Position numbers and translations under genes: made by a program. A stretch of 64,000 nt of DNA, taken from NCBI RefSeq assembly GCF_046480435.1, contig NZ_PKGC01000004.1; one strand, 5' to 3'. Shown here piece after piece: positions 26,288 to 36,200 of the stretch. Under the pieces are notes generated by a model. The model saw only the letters and a program-made list of their open reading frames with translations. It was not told the origin of the DNA and made no database searches. The stretch is from Limnospira platensis. GTDB lineage: Bacteria; Cyanobacteriota; Cyanobacteriia; Cyanobacteriales; Microcoleaceae. The stretch's first letter is position 1; the number at the start of each line of letters is the position of its first letter.

Positions 26288-27517
26288 ATGATTGCCATCC
26301 CATATTTATCTATTGCCATTGCCATCCTGCTTTTAGCTAGTGTCATTGCTAGTAAAGCTGCTAGTCGCTTAGGTGTTCCTAGTTTGTTACTGTTCCTAAT
26401 GATTGGTATTTTAGCAGGTTCCGAAGGTTTAGGCGGTATTAAATATAACAACCCCGAATTAACCAGGGCTGTTGGAGATATGGCGCTGATTATTATTTTA
26501 TTTTCTGGGGGACTAGATACTAAGTGGGCGAAAATTCGTCCCGTGTTAATTCCCGGACTCACTCTCGCTACAGTAGGAGTCGGGTTGACAACTATTTTGT
26601 TAGGGACTTTTGCTTGGTTTGTTCTCGGTTCCTTTTCCACCTTTAATATTGGCGTAGAAGGACTTAATTGGAATGAAGGATTATTGCTAGGGGCCATTAT
26701 TTCTTCTACTGATGCAGCCGCCGTATTTTCAATTTTGCGATCGGGCAATTTAGGACTCCGTGGAAATCTGCAACCTTTGCTAGAATTTGAATCGGGCAGT
26801 AATGACCCCATGGCCGCTTTACTAACCGTCGAAATCGTCCAAATTGTCATATCAGGAGAGTTCTCATTTTGGCGTTTAATCCTATCGGTAATTGTGCAAA
26901 TTTGCATCGGTCTGGCTATGGGATATGGTTTGGGTAAAGGTACAGTTTGGGCAATTCGTAGTATGAATTTAACTGCTGAAGGTTTATATTCAGTCATGAC
27001 CCTGGCTTTAACTTTGCTCACCTATGGTTTAAGTACCGTTGTCGGTGGTAATGGTTTTCTGGCTGCTTATATAGCAGGTTTAGTGGTTGGCAATTCCCAC
27101 CTTCCTAGTGCAGGAAAAAATATTTTTAGTTTCTATGAAGCCCTAGCTTGGCTGATGCAAATCATCATGTTTTTAACCCTAGGACTGCTAGTTTTCCCCT
27201 CCCAACTTTTTCCGATCGCTGCGGTAGCAATAGCAATGGGTTTATTTTTAATTTTCGTAGCCCGTCCCATAGCCACCCTTTCTTGTCTATCATTAGTAAA
27301 GATGCCAATTAAAGAAAAACTTTTTGTGTCTTGGGTAGGTTTACGGGGGGCTGTTCCCATTGTTTTAGCAACTTTTCCTCTCACCGCTGGTATTCAAGGT
27401 GCTAATCAGATTTTTAATGTCATCTTTTTTATGGTGATTATATCCTTACTGGTTCAGGGTTTATCCCTATCACCTCTAGCTAAGAAACTTGATTTAATGG
27501 CGGAGTCGGAAAATTAG
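26288..27517 (+). CDS. Monovalent cation:proton antiporter (CPA1, CvrA/NhaP2-like)
   Basis: A 409-residue membrane protein with about 12 hydrophobic segments and almost no soluble tail. It opens with LGVPSLLLFLMIGILAGSEG. The conserved antiporter core has FSGGLDTKW (~77), ISSTDAAAVFSIL (~138) and FESGSNDPMAALL (~166), whose Asn-Asp pair marks CPA1-type exchangers. It is closest in style to potassium/proton or sodium/proton antiporters of the cell-volume type. The C-terminal TrkA-C regulatory domain found in some relatives is missing. A DUF3124 lipoprotein gene follows after 23 nt. Confidence 0.88.
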   Translation: MIAIPYLSIAIAILLLASVIASKAASRLGVPSLLLFLMIGILAGSEGLGGIKYNNPELTRAVGDMALIIILFSGGLDTKWAKIRPVLIPGLTLATVGVGLTTILLGTFAWFVLGSFSTFNIGVEGLNWNEGLLLGAIISSTDAAAVFSILRSGNLGLRGNLQPLLEFESGSNDPMAALLTVEIVQIVISGEFSFWRLILSVIVQICIGLAMGYGLGKGTVWAIRSMNLTAEGLYSVMTLALTLLTYGLSTVVGGNGFLAAYIAGLVVGNSHLPSAGKNIFSFYEALAWLMQIIMFLTLGLLVFPSQLFPIAAVAIAMGLFLIFVARPIATLSCLSLVKMPIKEKLFVSWVGLRGAVPIVLATFPLTAGIQGANQIFNVIFFMVIISLLVQGLSLSPLAKKLDLMAESEN

Positions 27518-27540
27518 AAATATCAAGGTGTAAAATTATC

Positions 27541-28095
27541 ATGAACATCAACATATTTATAGGGGCGATATTGGCGGTGATTTTAGTCGCCTGTACACCT
27601 CAACCAACTACCATAACAGGTCAGCAACAATCGGGGTTAGAATCAACTACAACCGAAAAATTTACCGATGCGGCTCAAACCATTGATATTAGTGAAATTC
27701 AAGCTGTAGCCGGACAAACTGTTTATATTCCGGTTTATTCTCATATATATTTCCGAAACACCCAACAAGCCTATAATTTAGCAAGTACGCTTAGTATTCG
27801 TAATACAGACCCAAATTCTCCCATCATTATCACTTCTGTGAGTTACTACAATACTGATGGTAATTTGGTGAAAAATTACCTTGATAGTGCCTTAAAAATG
27901 CCACCTCTCGCCAGCATGGAATTTTTTATTGAACAAAGCAATACTAGCGGGGGTTCTGGTGCTAATTTTCTGGTTGAGTGGGTATCAGAAAGCACCATTT
28001 CTGAACCGATAATGGAGTCAGTCATGATTGGTGTATCAGGAACCCAGGGGTTAGCTTTCACCAGCCGAGGACAAGTCATTAATAATCAACAATAG
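27541..28095 (+). CDS. DUF3124 lipoprotein
   Basis: A 184-residue protein with a signal peptide ending in a lipobox (ILVAC, Cys at residue 18), so it is probably anchored in a membrane by lipidation. The mature part matches DUF3124: AGQTVYIPVYSHIYF, STLSIRNTDPNSPIIITSVSYYNTDG, NFLVEWVSE and VSGTQGLAFTSRG. Function unknown. Only 23 nt separate it from the antiporter gene, so co-transcription is likely. A hairpin follows the stop. Confidence 0.85.
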   Translation: MNINIFIGAILAVILVACTPQPTTITGQQQSGLESTTTEKFTDAAQTIDISEIQAVAGQTVYIPVYSHIYFRNTQQAYNLASTLSIRNTDPNSPIIITSVSYYNTDGNLVKNYLDSALKMPPLASMEFFIEQSNTSGGSGANFLVEWVSESTISEPIMESVMIGVSGTQGLAFTSRGQVINNQQ

Positions 28096-28120
28096 TGGAT
28101 TAGATAGACCGTTGACAGAA

Positions 28121-28141
28121 CCCTCTCGCTGGGGGAGAGGG
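28121..28141. terminator. Bidirectional hairpin terminator
   Basis: CCCTCTC (28121-28127) pairs perfectly with GAGAGGG (28135-28141) around a 7-nt loop, between convergent genes. T-tracts are weak. Confidence 0.5.
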
Positions 28142-28159
28142 TAGCTTAACTACAGTCAA

Positions 28160-29182
28160 TTATAATTCATCCTCAAGAATAACCGCCAGAACCCGCTCAA
28201 TGATATAATCGGGAGTGGTATTAATATCTTCATCCAGCAAAACTACAATGGTCATTTCCTCATCAGGAAGATGCCACAAGGCTGATGAATAGCCATCTAT
28301 TCCCCCAGTATATCCCCAAACATCTCCCCATTCTTTAGCATCCCAACTATTAACTCCCAAGCCATAGAAACCCCCCTCATTATCTTGAAACCAATGAATC
28401 ATTTGATCAAAAGTATCCTCATTAAGGAGTTCATCGGTCATAAATAGGGTTTCGGCAAATTTTCCCACATCATAAGCACTGGAAATTAAGCCACGATCGC
28501 CTAAACCAGTCCCGAATTTTTCCGGACTGATGCAATTTTGACAACTCTTGTGTTTCGGGGGGGGAGTTTCGCGGTATTCGGTAAAAGTATCCTTTAAACC
28601 GAGGGGGTCAAAAATCCGCGATCGCATTTCTTGATACAGAGGATTTCCGGTTACTGCTTCCACAATCAACTCTAGCAAAATATAGTTAGTATTCGAGTAA
28701 CAATGACCCGCCCCAGGTACTCCCAGAGATTCTAAATTATCTACCAAACAGATAGCCTCTTTAGCCGTCCAAAACTGATTTTTATCCCGTTGACTAACCG
28801 CTTGTTGAAACTCATCAGTTTCCAGGTAATCATCCAAACCGCTGCTATGATTAAGCAATTGTCGAATCGTAATTTTGTCGCTATTTTCCAGGCGATCGCA
28901 TATTTCTTTATCCAGCCATTTGGTCAAATTATCTTCTAAATTCAGGGCACGATTTTGGTATAATTGTAAAACCACCGTAGCCACAAAAACCTGAGTAATA
29001 GCACCAATCCGAAAGCGATCGCGACGCTGGACTTTATGGCGTTTAGTCACATAAGAAAAACCCGATGCTATCTCATATTTTCCTTCAGGAGTTGCCACAT
29101 AAAGAACTCCCCCCGGAACATTTTGTTCCGCCGTCGCTTCATCTAAAAGAAATTGTAAACTTTCAGTTAAGGCCATCATCAT
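28160..29182 (-). CDS. Serine hydrolase / class C beta-lactamase-fold protein lacking the SxxK dyad
   Basis: A 340-residue protein of the beta-lactamase/penicillin-binding fold. The fold is easy to see: FRIG..T.VFVATVVLQL, LLNHSSGLDDYL, GHCYSNTNYILLELIVEAVTGNPL, and a late WGYTGGIDGYSSALWH. The catalytic Ser-x-x-Lys is replaced by Ala61-Ile-Thr-Gln64 (codons GCT ATT ACT CAG), so the acyl-enzyme nucleophile and base are absent. The YSN tyrosine (Y162) remains. No signal peptide. It is either a binding pseudoenzyme or decayed; the intact frame argues for retained use. A DUF1574 gene lies 15 nt upstream. Confidence 0.8.
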   Translation of the reverse strand: MMMALTESLQFLLDEATAEQNVPGGVLYVATPEGKYEIASGFSYVTKRHKVQRRDRFRIGAITQVFVATVVLQLYQNRALNLEDNLTKWLDKEICDRLENSDKITIRQLLNHSSGLDDYLETDEFQQAVSQRDKNQFWTAKEAICLVDNLESLGVPGAGHCYSNTNYILLELIVEAVTGNPLYQEMRSRIFDPLGLKDTFTEYRETPPPKHKSCQNCISPEKFGTGLGDRGLISSAYDVGKFAETLFMTDELLNEDTFDQMIHWFQDNEGGFYGLGVNSWDAKEWGDVWGYTGGIDGYSSALWHLPDEEMTIVVLLDEDINTTPDYIIERVLAVILEDEL

Positions 29183-29197
29183 TACAACTAGAGTGTA

Positions 29198-32100
29198 TTA
29201 TAGTTTAGGATTAGCTATAATATCATTATCCGGCCAAGGAATCACCTGTTGAGTTGCCAAATATTCAGCCACAGCGATCGCGCCATAGCGGTTGAGATGA
29301 CTAGGGTCAGAGAAATAGTCATAATTATCCGGCCAGCGCCACCCCAAATCAAGAAAAACCAAACCAGTTTCAGCAGCCACCCTCTCCATGTGTTCCCGGA
29401 ATTTCTCCTCATAGGCACTGCGAACCGGGTCAAAATAATGATCAGTTAGTGGCATATTGACAAATACCACAGGAATCCGAAACGATTGAGTATAAGCGAT
29501 TATATTCTTCAAAGATTGGGTCTGAATGCCTTGTAATTCAAACCCTTGATAATCGCTATCATAATAACCCGAAACCCTAGCATGGTTTTGATAGTAAATT
29601 TCTGGGTCAAAGCGCACCGACAAAGGCAAAAATCCATTAGGCAAAAATCTAGCTTCCTCCTCGGTGTCTGCCTCGGCTAATTCCTGTTGTTCAGAGGGGG
29701 TTGGCGGCGTAGCAAAGGCACGACCATTAGCAATAGATTGTAAAACTGCCTTGAAGCGATCGCGCTGTTTATAGGCTTGGGAAACCTGGGAAATTTGCTC
29801 TTGAATAGCCTGTTGAAACTGCTGTTGGTCCCACCTTCCTTCTAGGGCAGTTTCAGTTAATGCCAGCAAAGTTTCCTGAAGATTTGGCGGTGCTTCCAGG
29901 ACATCAGGGGGGACAATTTGAAAAGTACCTTGGCTAATTTGCTGATAGCCTTCTGATGCCGAAATCGCCTGATAAGTCCGGTCTTCTCGACCACTATTTA
30001 GCGCCCGCACCCCATCAGCTAAAATAATCAACTGAGGCAATTGTTCAGGGGGCAGAATCCGCCGAATAATTAAATCGACAATTTGCACAGTTGCCCCATT
30101 TATACCAAAATTAAACACCTGTAAAGGCGGATGACCTTCTGCTACTAATGCCTCACTCAAAACCTCTGGATCAATGCCTCGCAAGGCGCGAGAACTCCCA
30201 ATAATTAATATATCTGGGGGTCTTTTATGGGTAGCGATATATTGTTGATAGCGGACAATCTGTTCATCTAGTTGTGAACTTCGGAAGGTCGGGTAAACAA
30301 ATTGCGACAAACGGCATTGAGTATCATCAACATCACAAACAGCAGCGATCGCCTGGGACGGTCGGGAAGTAAAACCAGAGTTATTAAAAACCCCATCCTC
30401 TTCACCGGAACCTAACGCCTGTAAAGCCGATAGCCAACCCGTGGGCGGTGCCGCTGATAAGGAAGGGCCTGTAGGGGTTCCCTCCTCCGTTTCCGCCTCA
30501 GAAATCTCAGCAGAGATAGCAGTCATAGCAATAGAATCAAGCAGATTTCCCACCAGGCGATCGCTTTGCCAAACCATCAAAAATCCCAGTATCCCACAAG
30601 CCACAGCCAGAGCGCGTTTTTGATAGCGCTGAGAGGTTTTTTCAACTACAATATCCGGGCTATTTTGACTGACAAATAAGTGAGAAGCCATCAAAAATTG
30701 GCTAATGGTTTCGCTCAGGTAATGCAGTCCTGATAAAACCTGAGATGATGGCAAATCACTATCTGCACCATCAACATTAATACCCGGAGAAAATACCAAC
30801 TGCCCCATCTGTTCTCCCGCCCCCGTGGCGGTTAATTCTGAGGTGATAAAATCTTCCGAAGCAGTTAATGGTTGATCTATCTCCGTCGGTTTTAAAGAAA
30901 TACCATAGCGCCAGAGGGGGTATTTTTGACCCGCCCGCCGTCCATAGATGCGGACTCCTTCCACCCCTTCAATACCTTGGGCTTGTAAAAATCTGGCGAT
31001 CGGGAGGGCGACGCGAGATTGAGAAGGACAAGTAGGCGCTTCTGTCATCACATGGATCAGTTTCCCCTTGCGTAATGCCAGAACTTTAGTTCCCCCGGTG
31101 GCGAGTTTAGTTTCTAGGTTAGGGTTAATCAGACGTTCAATTTGGAATTTAATCGCATCGATATCTCCCAGGGTGGCGAGGGTCTCGGTGGGAGTTTGCA
31201 GGTCGGGATGTTCAAAAGCAGGTAAATTCAGCCAATCAATCCAAGTCGGCTTTTGGGCTTCTTTACCTGTGGGGCTGATTTCTACCCCGTAAATGGTGGC
31301 GGCGCGAATACCTTGGGGGGCGATCGCATTTAAAATTTCCCGACAAGCGGTGACAACGTTTTCCTTCGGGGGGGAGGGGCGACGACGATTATTTTTCGTA
31401 TCTCCTAATTGGTGACAAAACAGGTGTAGGGTAGATTCTTTGAGGGTAGCCCTAAGTCCAATACCTAGATCCGCCAGTTTTTGATTAAGCAGAATCGCGA
31501 TCGCCTCAGAGTCTCCCCACCGCGCCCAATCTTTCAGAATGCGATCGGGCGGAGTTAAGTCAATCCGCAGCATCCAATCAGCTTGAGTTTCCCCTTCCAC
31601 CCGTAGTAAAATGCAGGCATCGCGGAACTCTTGCAGTTGCAATTCCCGCAGCCTACTAGCTATCGGTTCTGCTAATAGGGAAGGGTCCGGGCTGTAGGCT
31701 GACTCACACAGTACCCATAACCGCCGCCGTTTCGATGGGGTTGGGGTTGATTTGTCGCCTTTATAGTTGCGAATGCTGACTTTGACACTGACCCCTAACC
31801 CACCCAGAATTTCGCTCAGAATACTGGCGATCGCATCAGGATTACCCCGGCGCGCCAAATTTTCCGGGGTTGCCACTAGGGCAGGTTCCACCGGACTATC
31901 GGGAGGCGTAGCTAGGTCAGTTGGTGGCGGGTCTGTTTCCGCCGTCGTAGTTTCACTAACCGGGGTAATGATTACCCGGGGCGCTTCAGAGGTAGTAGTT
32001 GACGAAGATGGGCGATCGCCAATGAAAGTGCGATCGGCTAGACCTCCCAACCATTTTCGCAGTCCCACCCCCTGACTCTCATCTTCTGTTGACCCGTTAG

Positions 32101-32416
32101 GGGTCCTTGTCGGTGTTTCTGTCCCCGTAGTCGGATAATCCAGTTTAACCGTCCACTCAGGGCGTTTAGCACCGACCTCGCGACCCGAAACAAATATCTT
32201 ATAAATTTTCGGAGCATCGCGGGGCAGTAAAGACTCTAGCGGCGTGCGGTCTAAAGCCATCTTGAATTGAGACACCACCACTGTCTCTCGAGGAGAGGGG
32301 AGTGCCTCGCACAAAATATGTAAATGATTCCCTCGCAACCTGGTCTGTACATCAACCCCGGCAGTGCCAGCAGCATCAATTGACCATTGCTTTAATCCTG
32401 AATAATCCCTAACCAC
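29198..32416 (-). CDS. DUF1574 / SGNH-like protein with four N-terminal repeats
   Basis: A 1072-residue protein. Residues ~1-510 hold four divergent copies of a ~110-residue domain, each with a hydrophobic LHI/LWVLCE-type strand and a closing Y/E-isxTG.xxPxW.v-L segment (for example GNHLHILCEALPSP, RRLWVLCESAYSP, STLHLFCHQLG, GKLIHVMTEAPTCP). A transmembrane segment (LAVACGILGFLMVWQ) follows near 605. The C-terminal DUF1574 region has a candidate nucleophile Ser in ILIIGSSRALRG and a DPSHLNRYG Asp/His pair near the end. This is compatible with an SGNH hydrolase or acyl-transfer role at the membrane. Substrate unknown. Confidence 0.75.
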   Translation of the reverse strand: MVRDYSGLKQWSIDAAGTAGVDVQTRLRGNHLHILCEALPSPRETVVVSQFKMALDRTPLESLLPRDAPKIYKIFVSGREVGAKRPEWTVKLDYPTTGTETPTRTPNGSTEDESQGVGLRKWLGGLADRTFIGDRPSSSTTTSEAPRVIITPVSETTTAETDPPPTDLATPPDSPVEPALVATPENLARRGNPDAIASILSEILGGLGVSVKVSIRNYKGDKSTPTPSKRRRLWVLCESAYSPDPSLLAEPIASRLRELQLQEFRDACILLRVEGETQADWMLRIDLTPPDRILKDWARWGDSEAIAILLNQKLADLGIGLRATLKESTLHLFCHQLGDTKNNRRRPSPPKENVVTACREILNAIAPQGIRAATIYGVEISPTGKEAQKPTWIDWLNLPAFEHPDLQTPTETLATLGDIDAIKFQIERLINPNLETKLATGGTKVLALRKGKLIHVMTEAPTCPSQSRVALPIARFLQAQGIEGVEGVRIYGRRAGQKYPLWRYGISLKPTEIDQPLTASEDFITSELTATGAGEQMGQLVFSPGINVDGADSDLPSSQVLSGLHYLSETISQFLMASHLFVSQNSPDIVVEKTSQRYQKRALAVACGILGFLMVWQSDRLVGNLLDSIAMTAISAEISEAETEEGTPTGPSLSAAPPTGWLSALQALGSGEEDGVFNNSGFTSRPSQAIAAVCDVDDTQCRLSQFVYPTFRSSQLDEQIVRYQQYIATHKRPPDILIIGSSRALRGIDPEVLSEALVAEGHPPLQVFNFGINGATVQIVDLIIRRILPPEQLPQLIILADGVRALNSGREDRTYQAISASEGYQQISQGTFQIVPPDVLEAPPNLQETLLALTETALEGRWDQQQFQQAIQEQISQVSQAYKQRDRFKAVLQSIANGRAFATPPTPSEQQELAEADTEEEARFLPNGFLPLSVRFDPEIYYQNHARVSGYYDSDYQGFELQGIQTQSLKNIIAYTQSFRIPVVFVNMPLTDHYFDPVRSAYEEKFREHMERVAAETGLVFLDLGWRWPDNYDYFSDPSHLNRYGAIAVAEYLATQQVIPWPDNDIIANPKL

Positions 32417-32739
32417 GCGCTACATTACGCCAAAATAAGTTACTATGTATACTGTGCGATTAGTTCAGTGCATCCAATCAGGCTTCAACCCCGGACTAGA
32501 TCCGCTGACCACGCTTTTAAACCCTTGGCAGTAGAGACAGGCAATGGCTTGTCTCCAACTTACTGTTTTTATGTCTGTTTTGAGAGTCTAACGGGCTCGC
32601 TTAAGCCCCGACAATACCATTATACATATTCCCATAGCCAATTTTCATTGGGCTATATCCAGCGGTCTATTGCGGGCAGTTTGCCCCGGATCACATCTTC
32701 TGGCATAGTTAGTTAACCAACTGTTGAGGCAAGTTACAG
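32417..32739 (+). other. Gene-free stretch with four consecutive hairpins
   Basis: No convincing gene in 323 nt. Four inverted repeats follow one another: 32534-32555 (9 bp, GAGACAGGC/GCTTGTCTC with one G-U), 32593-32608 (GGGCT/AGCCC), 32634-32656 (ATAGCCAAT/ATTG-GGCTAT, 9 bp with a bulge) and 32673-32688 (CGGGCA/TGCCC-G). This density suggests a structured RNA, a leader for the 75-residue gene downstream, or a mobile-element relic. It does not match a riboswitch class I know. Confidence 0.35.
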
Positions 32740-32967
32740 ATGTCTTCTGCTTCCGATGATACCCCAGTTTCCGACAATATATCCCCGAAACCCCCCCTTT
32801 TAGCTTCTGATTTACTTATGGCATTGGCAACAGCCCCTGTAGTTGTGGCTTTCGCCGCCATTCATAATGTGCAAGAGTTGGTGTTGAGTTTGAGTGAGGG
32901 TAGCGAGGAAGTTTTCCGAGGCGATCGCCTACCCGTCCTACATTTTCCTAACCAAGTTGATAATTGA
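32740..32967 (+). CDS. Small hypothetical protein (75 aa)
   Basis: A 75-residue frame beginning MSSASDDTPVSDNISPKPPL. A hydrophobic middle (LLASDLLMALATAPVVVAFAAIHNV, ~20-44) could be one membrane helix, followed by an acidic SLSEGSEEVFRGDRLPVLHF tail. Composition is protein-like and HIP1 sequence is present within the frame. The upstream region has a weak GAGGC Shine-Dalgarno. I do not recognise a family. It lies between divergent DUF1574 and downstream ppc. Confidence 0.5.
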   Translation: MSSASDDTPVSDNISPKPPLLASDLLMALATAPVVVAFAAIHNVQELVLSLSEGSEEVFRGDRLPVLHFPNQVDN

Positions 32968-33298
32968 CAGCCCAAAAACCTCCCTGGGATGTTGATTTTC
33001 CCCATAATTCCTAGCATAATTAAGGCCGAATTGATTAATAAGGGCTGATGGGTGGGGGAGATTTACCTAGGGGGAAAGCCGATTACCTGGGGACAGTATA
33101 TCTGCAATTATTTGTATTTCCCGAAAATGTCTCTCACTAATTTTAGCACAACTAGGGATAATTTAATTGATAAATTAGATACATTCATCGAAAATTTAAG
33201 AGTTGGATGATGGGAGTGTCAAGGGTAGATATTTTACCGAATGTCTACCGGGGAAGTATAATGACTAAGATATTCTTGCTAACTACGGAACAGGCCCT
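32968..33298 (+). promoter_or_regulatory. ppc leader/promoter region
   Basis: 331 nt before ppc with no gene. An A/T-rich core (GGGATAATTTAATTGATAAATTAGATAC, around 33154-33181) is a likely promoter area. A hairpin GGTAGA (33224-33229)/TCTACC sits in the presumed leader. There is no strong Shine-Dalgarno before the ppc ATG. Confidence 0.35.
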
Positions 33299-36200
33299 AT
33301 GAGTTCACTGGTCCAATCCTCAGAACCAATCCCTAGCGCAGTAGTTTCATCTAATGCACCTGTACAAGCCTCTGACCTGTTGTTAAGGAATCGCCTAAAA
33401 ATTGTCGAAGATTTATGGGAAAGTGTCCTACGTCAGGAGTGCGGAGAGCAATTAGTAGATTTACTTCTCCAAATGCGATCGATGACCTCACCAGAAGGAC
33501 AAGCATCGCCGCATTTACAAGCCAATGTCTGGCAAATTATCAAAGATCTTGATATCAATGCAGCTATTCGAGCAGCGCGAGCATTTGCCTTGTATTTTCA
33601 ACTGATCAACATAGTCGAGCAACATTATGAGCAGCGCGAGCAAGAGTTAGCCTATGCTCAGATCAAACACCAAGGACCCGCAGAGAGTCCCGCCGACAAG
33701 TCGAATCGCTCCATTTTTGAAACTCGTCATCAGCGCTTTTCCACAGCAGAAGAAGCACCAGTAGAGCTATTAAATCAAACTAGCCGACGCCAAGACGATC
33801 GCGATTTAGCCACATTCCATAACCTATTTCCGATGCTGCAACGGCTAAACGTCCCTTCCCAGGTGATTCAGCGCCTGCTAAATCAACTGGATATTAGGCT
33901 AGTGTTTACAGCTCACCCCACAGAAATTGTACGCCATACAATCCGCACCAAACAGAGGCGGATCGCCAAAATTCTCCAGCAACTAGACACAGTAGACGAA
34001 AGTTATGGCAAAGTAGACAATACAAATCCCGAAGCCACCGGGTTAGTAAAAACTTGGACAGGCGAACTACAAGAACAACTAACCGAAGAAATAAGGCTGT
34101 GGTGGCGTACTGATGAACTGCACCAATTTAAGCCCACAGTTTTGGATGAAGTCGAATATAGTTTGCACTATTTCCAGGAAATCTTATTTGATGTAATTCC
34201 GCAACTGTACCAAAGGATTAAACAAACCCTGCAACCCCATTTTCCCCACCTGAAACCACCCAACTACGATTTTTGTAAATTTGGGTCCTGGGTGGGAGCC
34301 GATCGCGATGGTAACCCGTCCGTCACCCCAGAAGTCACCTGGAAAACAGCCTGTTATCAACGGGGTCTGATTATAAACAAATACATTCAAGCCGTTGATC
34401 ATCTAAATCAACTGTTAAGCCTATCTCTGCATTGGAGTGACGTTTTACCAGAATTACTCGAATCTCTAGATCGCGATCAGGTACAACTTCCCGAAGTTTA
34501 TGATCAGGTAGCCATCCGCTATCGCCAAGAACCCTATAGGCTGAAATTATGCTACATCCTCAAGCGCCTAGAAAATACCCGCGATCGCAATCAGAGACTT
34601 TCGACCAGTAACGAAGTAGAAAGAGAACGCGAGCGCATTGTCACCAAAGAAAACGCCGGAAGTCTCTACCATTCAGGATCCGCATTTCTGAAGGAATTAA
34701 AGCTAATTGAGCGGAACCTAATGGCCACAGGTATTCAATGCCGAGATTTAGAGAATCTCATCTGTCAAGTGGAAATTTACGGCTTCTATCTAGCGCGGAT
34801 GGATATGCGCCAGGAATCGTCCGTCCATAGTACAGCCTTAAATGAAATTGTAGACTATCTGCAACTACTAGCGAGGCCCTACGATGACCTGACCGAAGCC
34901 GAGCGCACCCTGTGGCTAATCACAGAATTGCAAACCCGCCGCCCCCTAATTCCCGCCGAGTTACCCTTTTCCCCAAAAACCTGTGAAACCATTAACACTT
35001 TCCGGGTCATGCGAGAATTACAGCAGGAATTTGGTCAGGAAATTTGCCAAACCTATATTATCAGCATGAGTCATGATGTTAGTGACCTGCTAGAGGTGCT
35101 GTTGTTAGCCAAGGAAGCCGGACTGTATGACCCAGCCACAGGAATTGGTAATTTGCAGGTAGTACCCCTGTTTGAAACCGTAGAGGATCTTAAAAAAGCC
35201 CCCTCAGTCATGAAAGACTTGTTTGAGTTACCCCTATATCGGGCGATGCTTGCGGGTGGCTACCAGAAATATGAGCAGGTCAGCCAAGATGTGAACGCTT
35301 CTCTACAGGAGATTATGTTAGGTTACTCCGACAGTAATAAGGATTCGGGGTTCCTCAGTAGCAACTGGGAAATTCACAAAGCCCAGAAAGCCCTACAAAC
35401 CTTGGCTGAATCTTACCATGTCAGTATTCGCATCTTTCACGGTCGCGGTGGGTCTGTGGGACGCGGCGGCGGACCGGCTTACAAAGCCATTTTGGCTCAA
35501 CCAGGTAAAAGTATTAATGGCCGCATTAAGATTACCGAACAGGGAGAGGTTCTCGCCTCCAAATATTCTCTGTCTCAACTGGCTCTGTATAATTTGGAGA
35601 GTGTAGCCACAGCGGTCATTCAAGCTAGTTTACTCCATACCGGGTTTGATGAAATTGAACCCTGGAATCAAATCATGGAAGAGTTATCTGTGCAATCGCG
35701 ATCGTGTTATCGAGCTTTAATTTATGAACAGCCCGACTTAGTTGATTTCTTTGAGCAGGTAACACCCATTCAGGAAATTAGCCAACTGCAAATTAGTTCC
35801 CGACCCGCTCGCCGCCAAAGTGACAAGAAAAAAGATATTTCCGGTTTACGAGCTATTCCTTGGGTGTTTAGTTGGACTCAGAGCCGCTTTTTGCTACCCT
35901 CTTGGTATGGGGTCGGTACAGCCATAGAGCAGTTTATTCGAGAAGAACCCGATGAAAATATCAAACTGCTCCGTTACTTTTACATCAAATGGCCGTTTTT
36001 CCGTACCACCATCTCTAAGGCGGAAATGACCCTAGCTAAAGTTGACCTAGAAATGGCTCATCACTATGTGCGGGAGTTGAGCCATCCTCAAGATCGCGAT
36101 CGCTTTGAGGATCTATTTCAGCGTATAGCTAAAGAATTTAATCTGACCCGCCAAATGGTTCTGGAAATTACCGGACAGAAACAGTTACTAGATAATGATC

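Noticed and set aside
26284..27021. 245-codon open frame antisense to the antiporter gene
   Set aside because: It is the mirror of a well-supported membrane protein; its Pro/Ser/Ile/Lys-rich, low-quality sequence has no motif.
32468..32716. 82-codon plus-strand frame
   Set aside because: It opens with GTG, is unsupported by any motif and runs through four hairpins that better explain the sequence.
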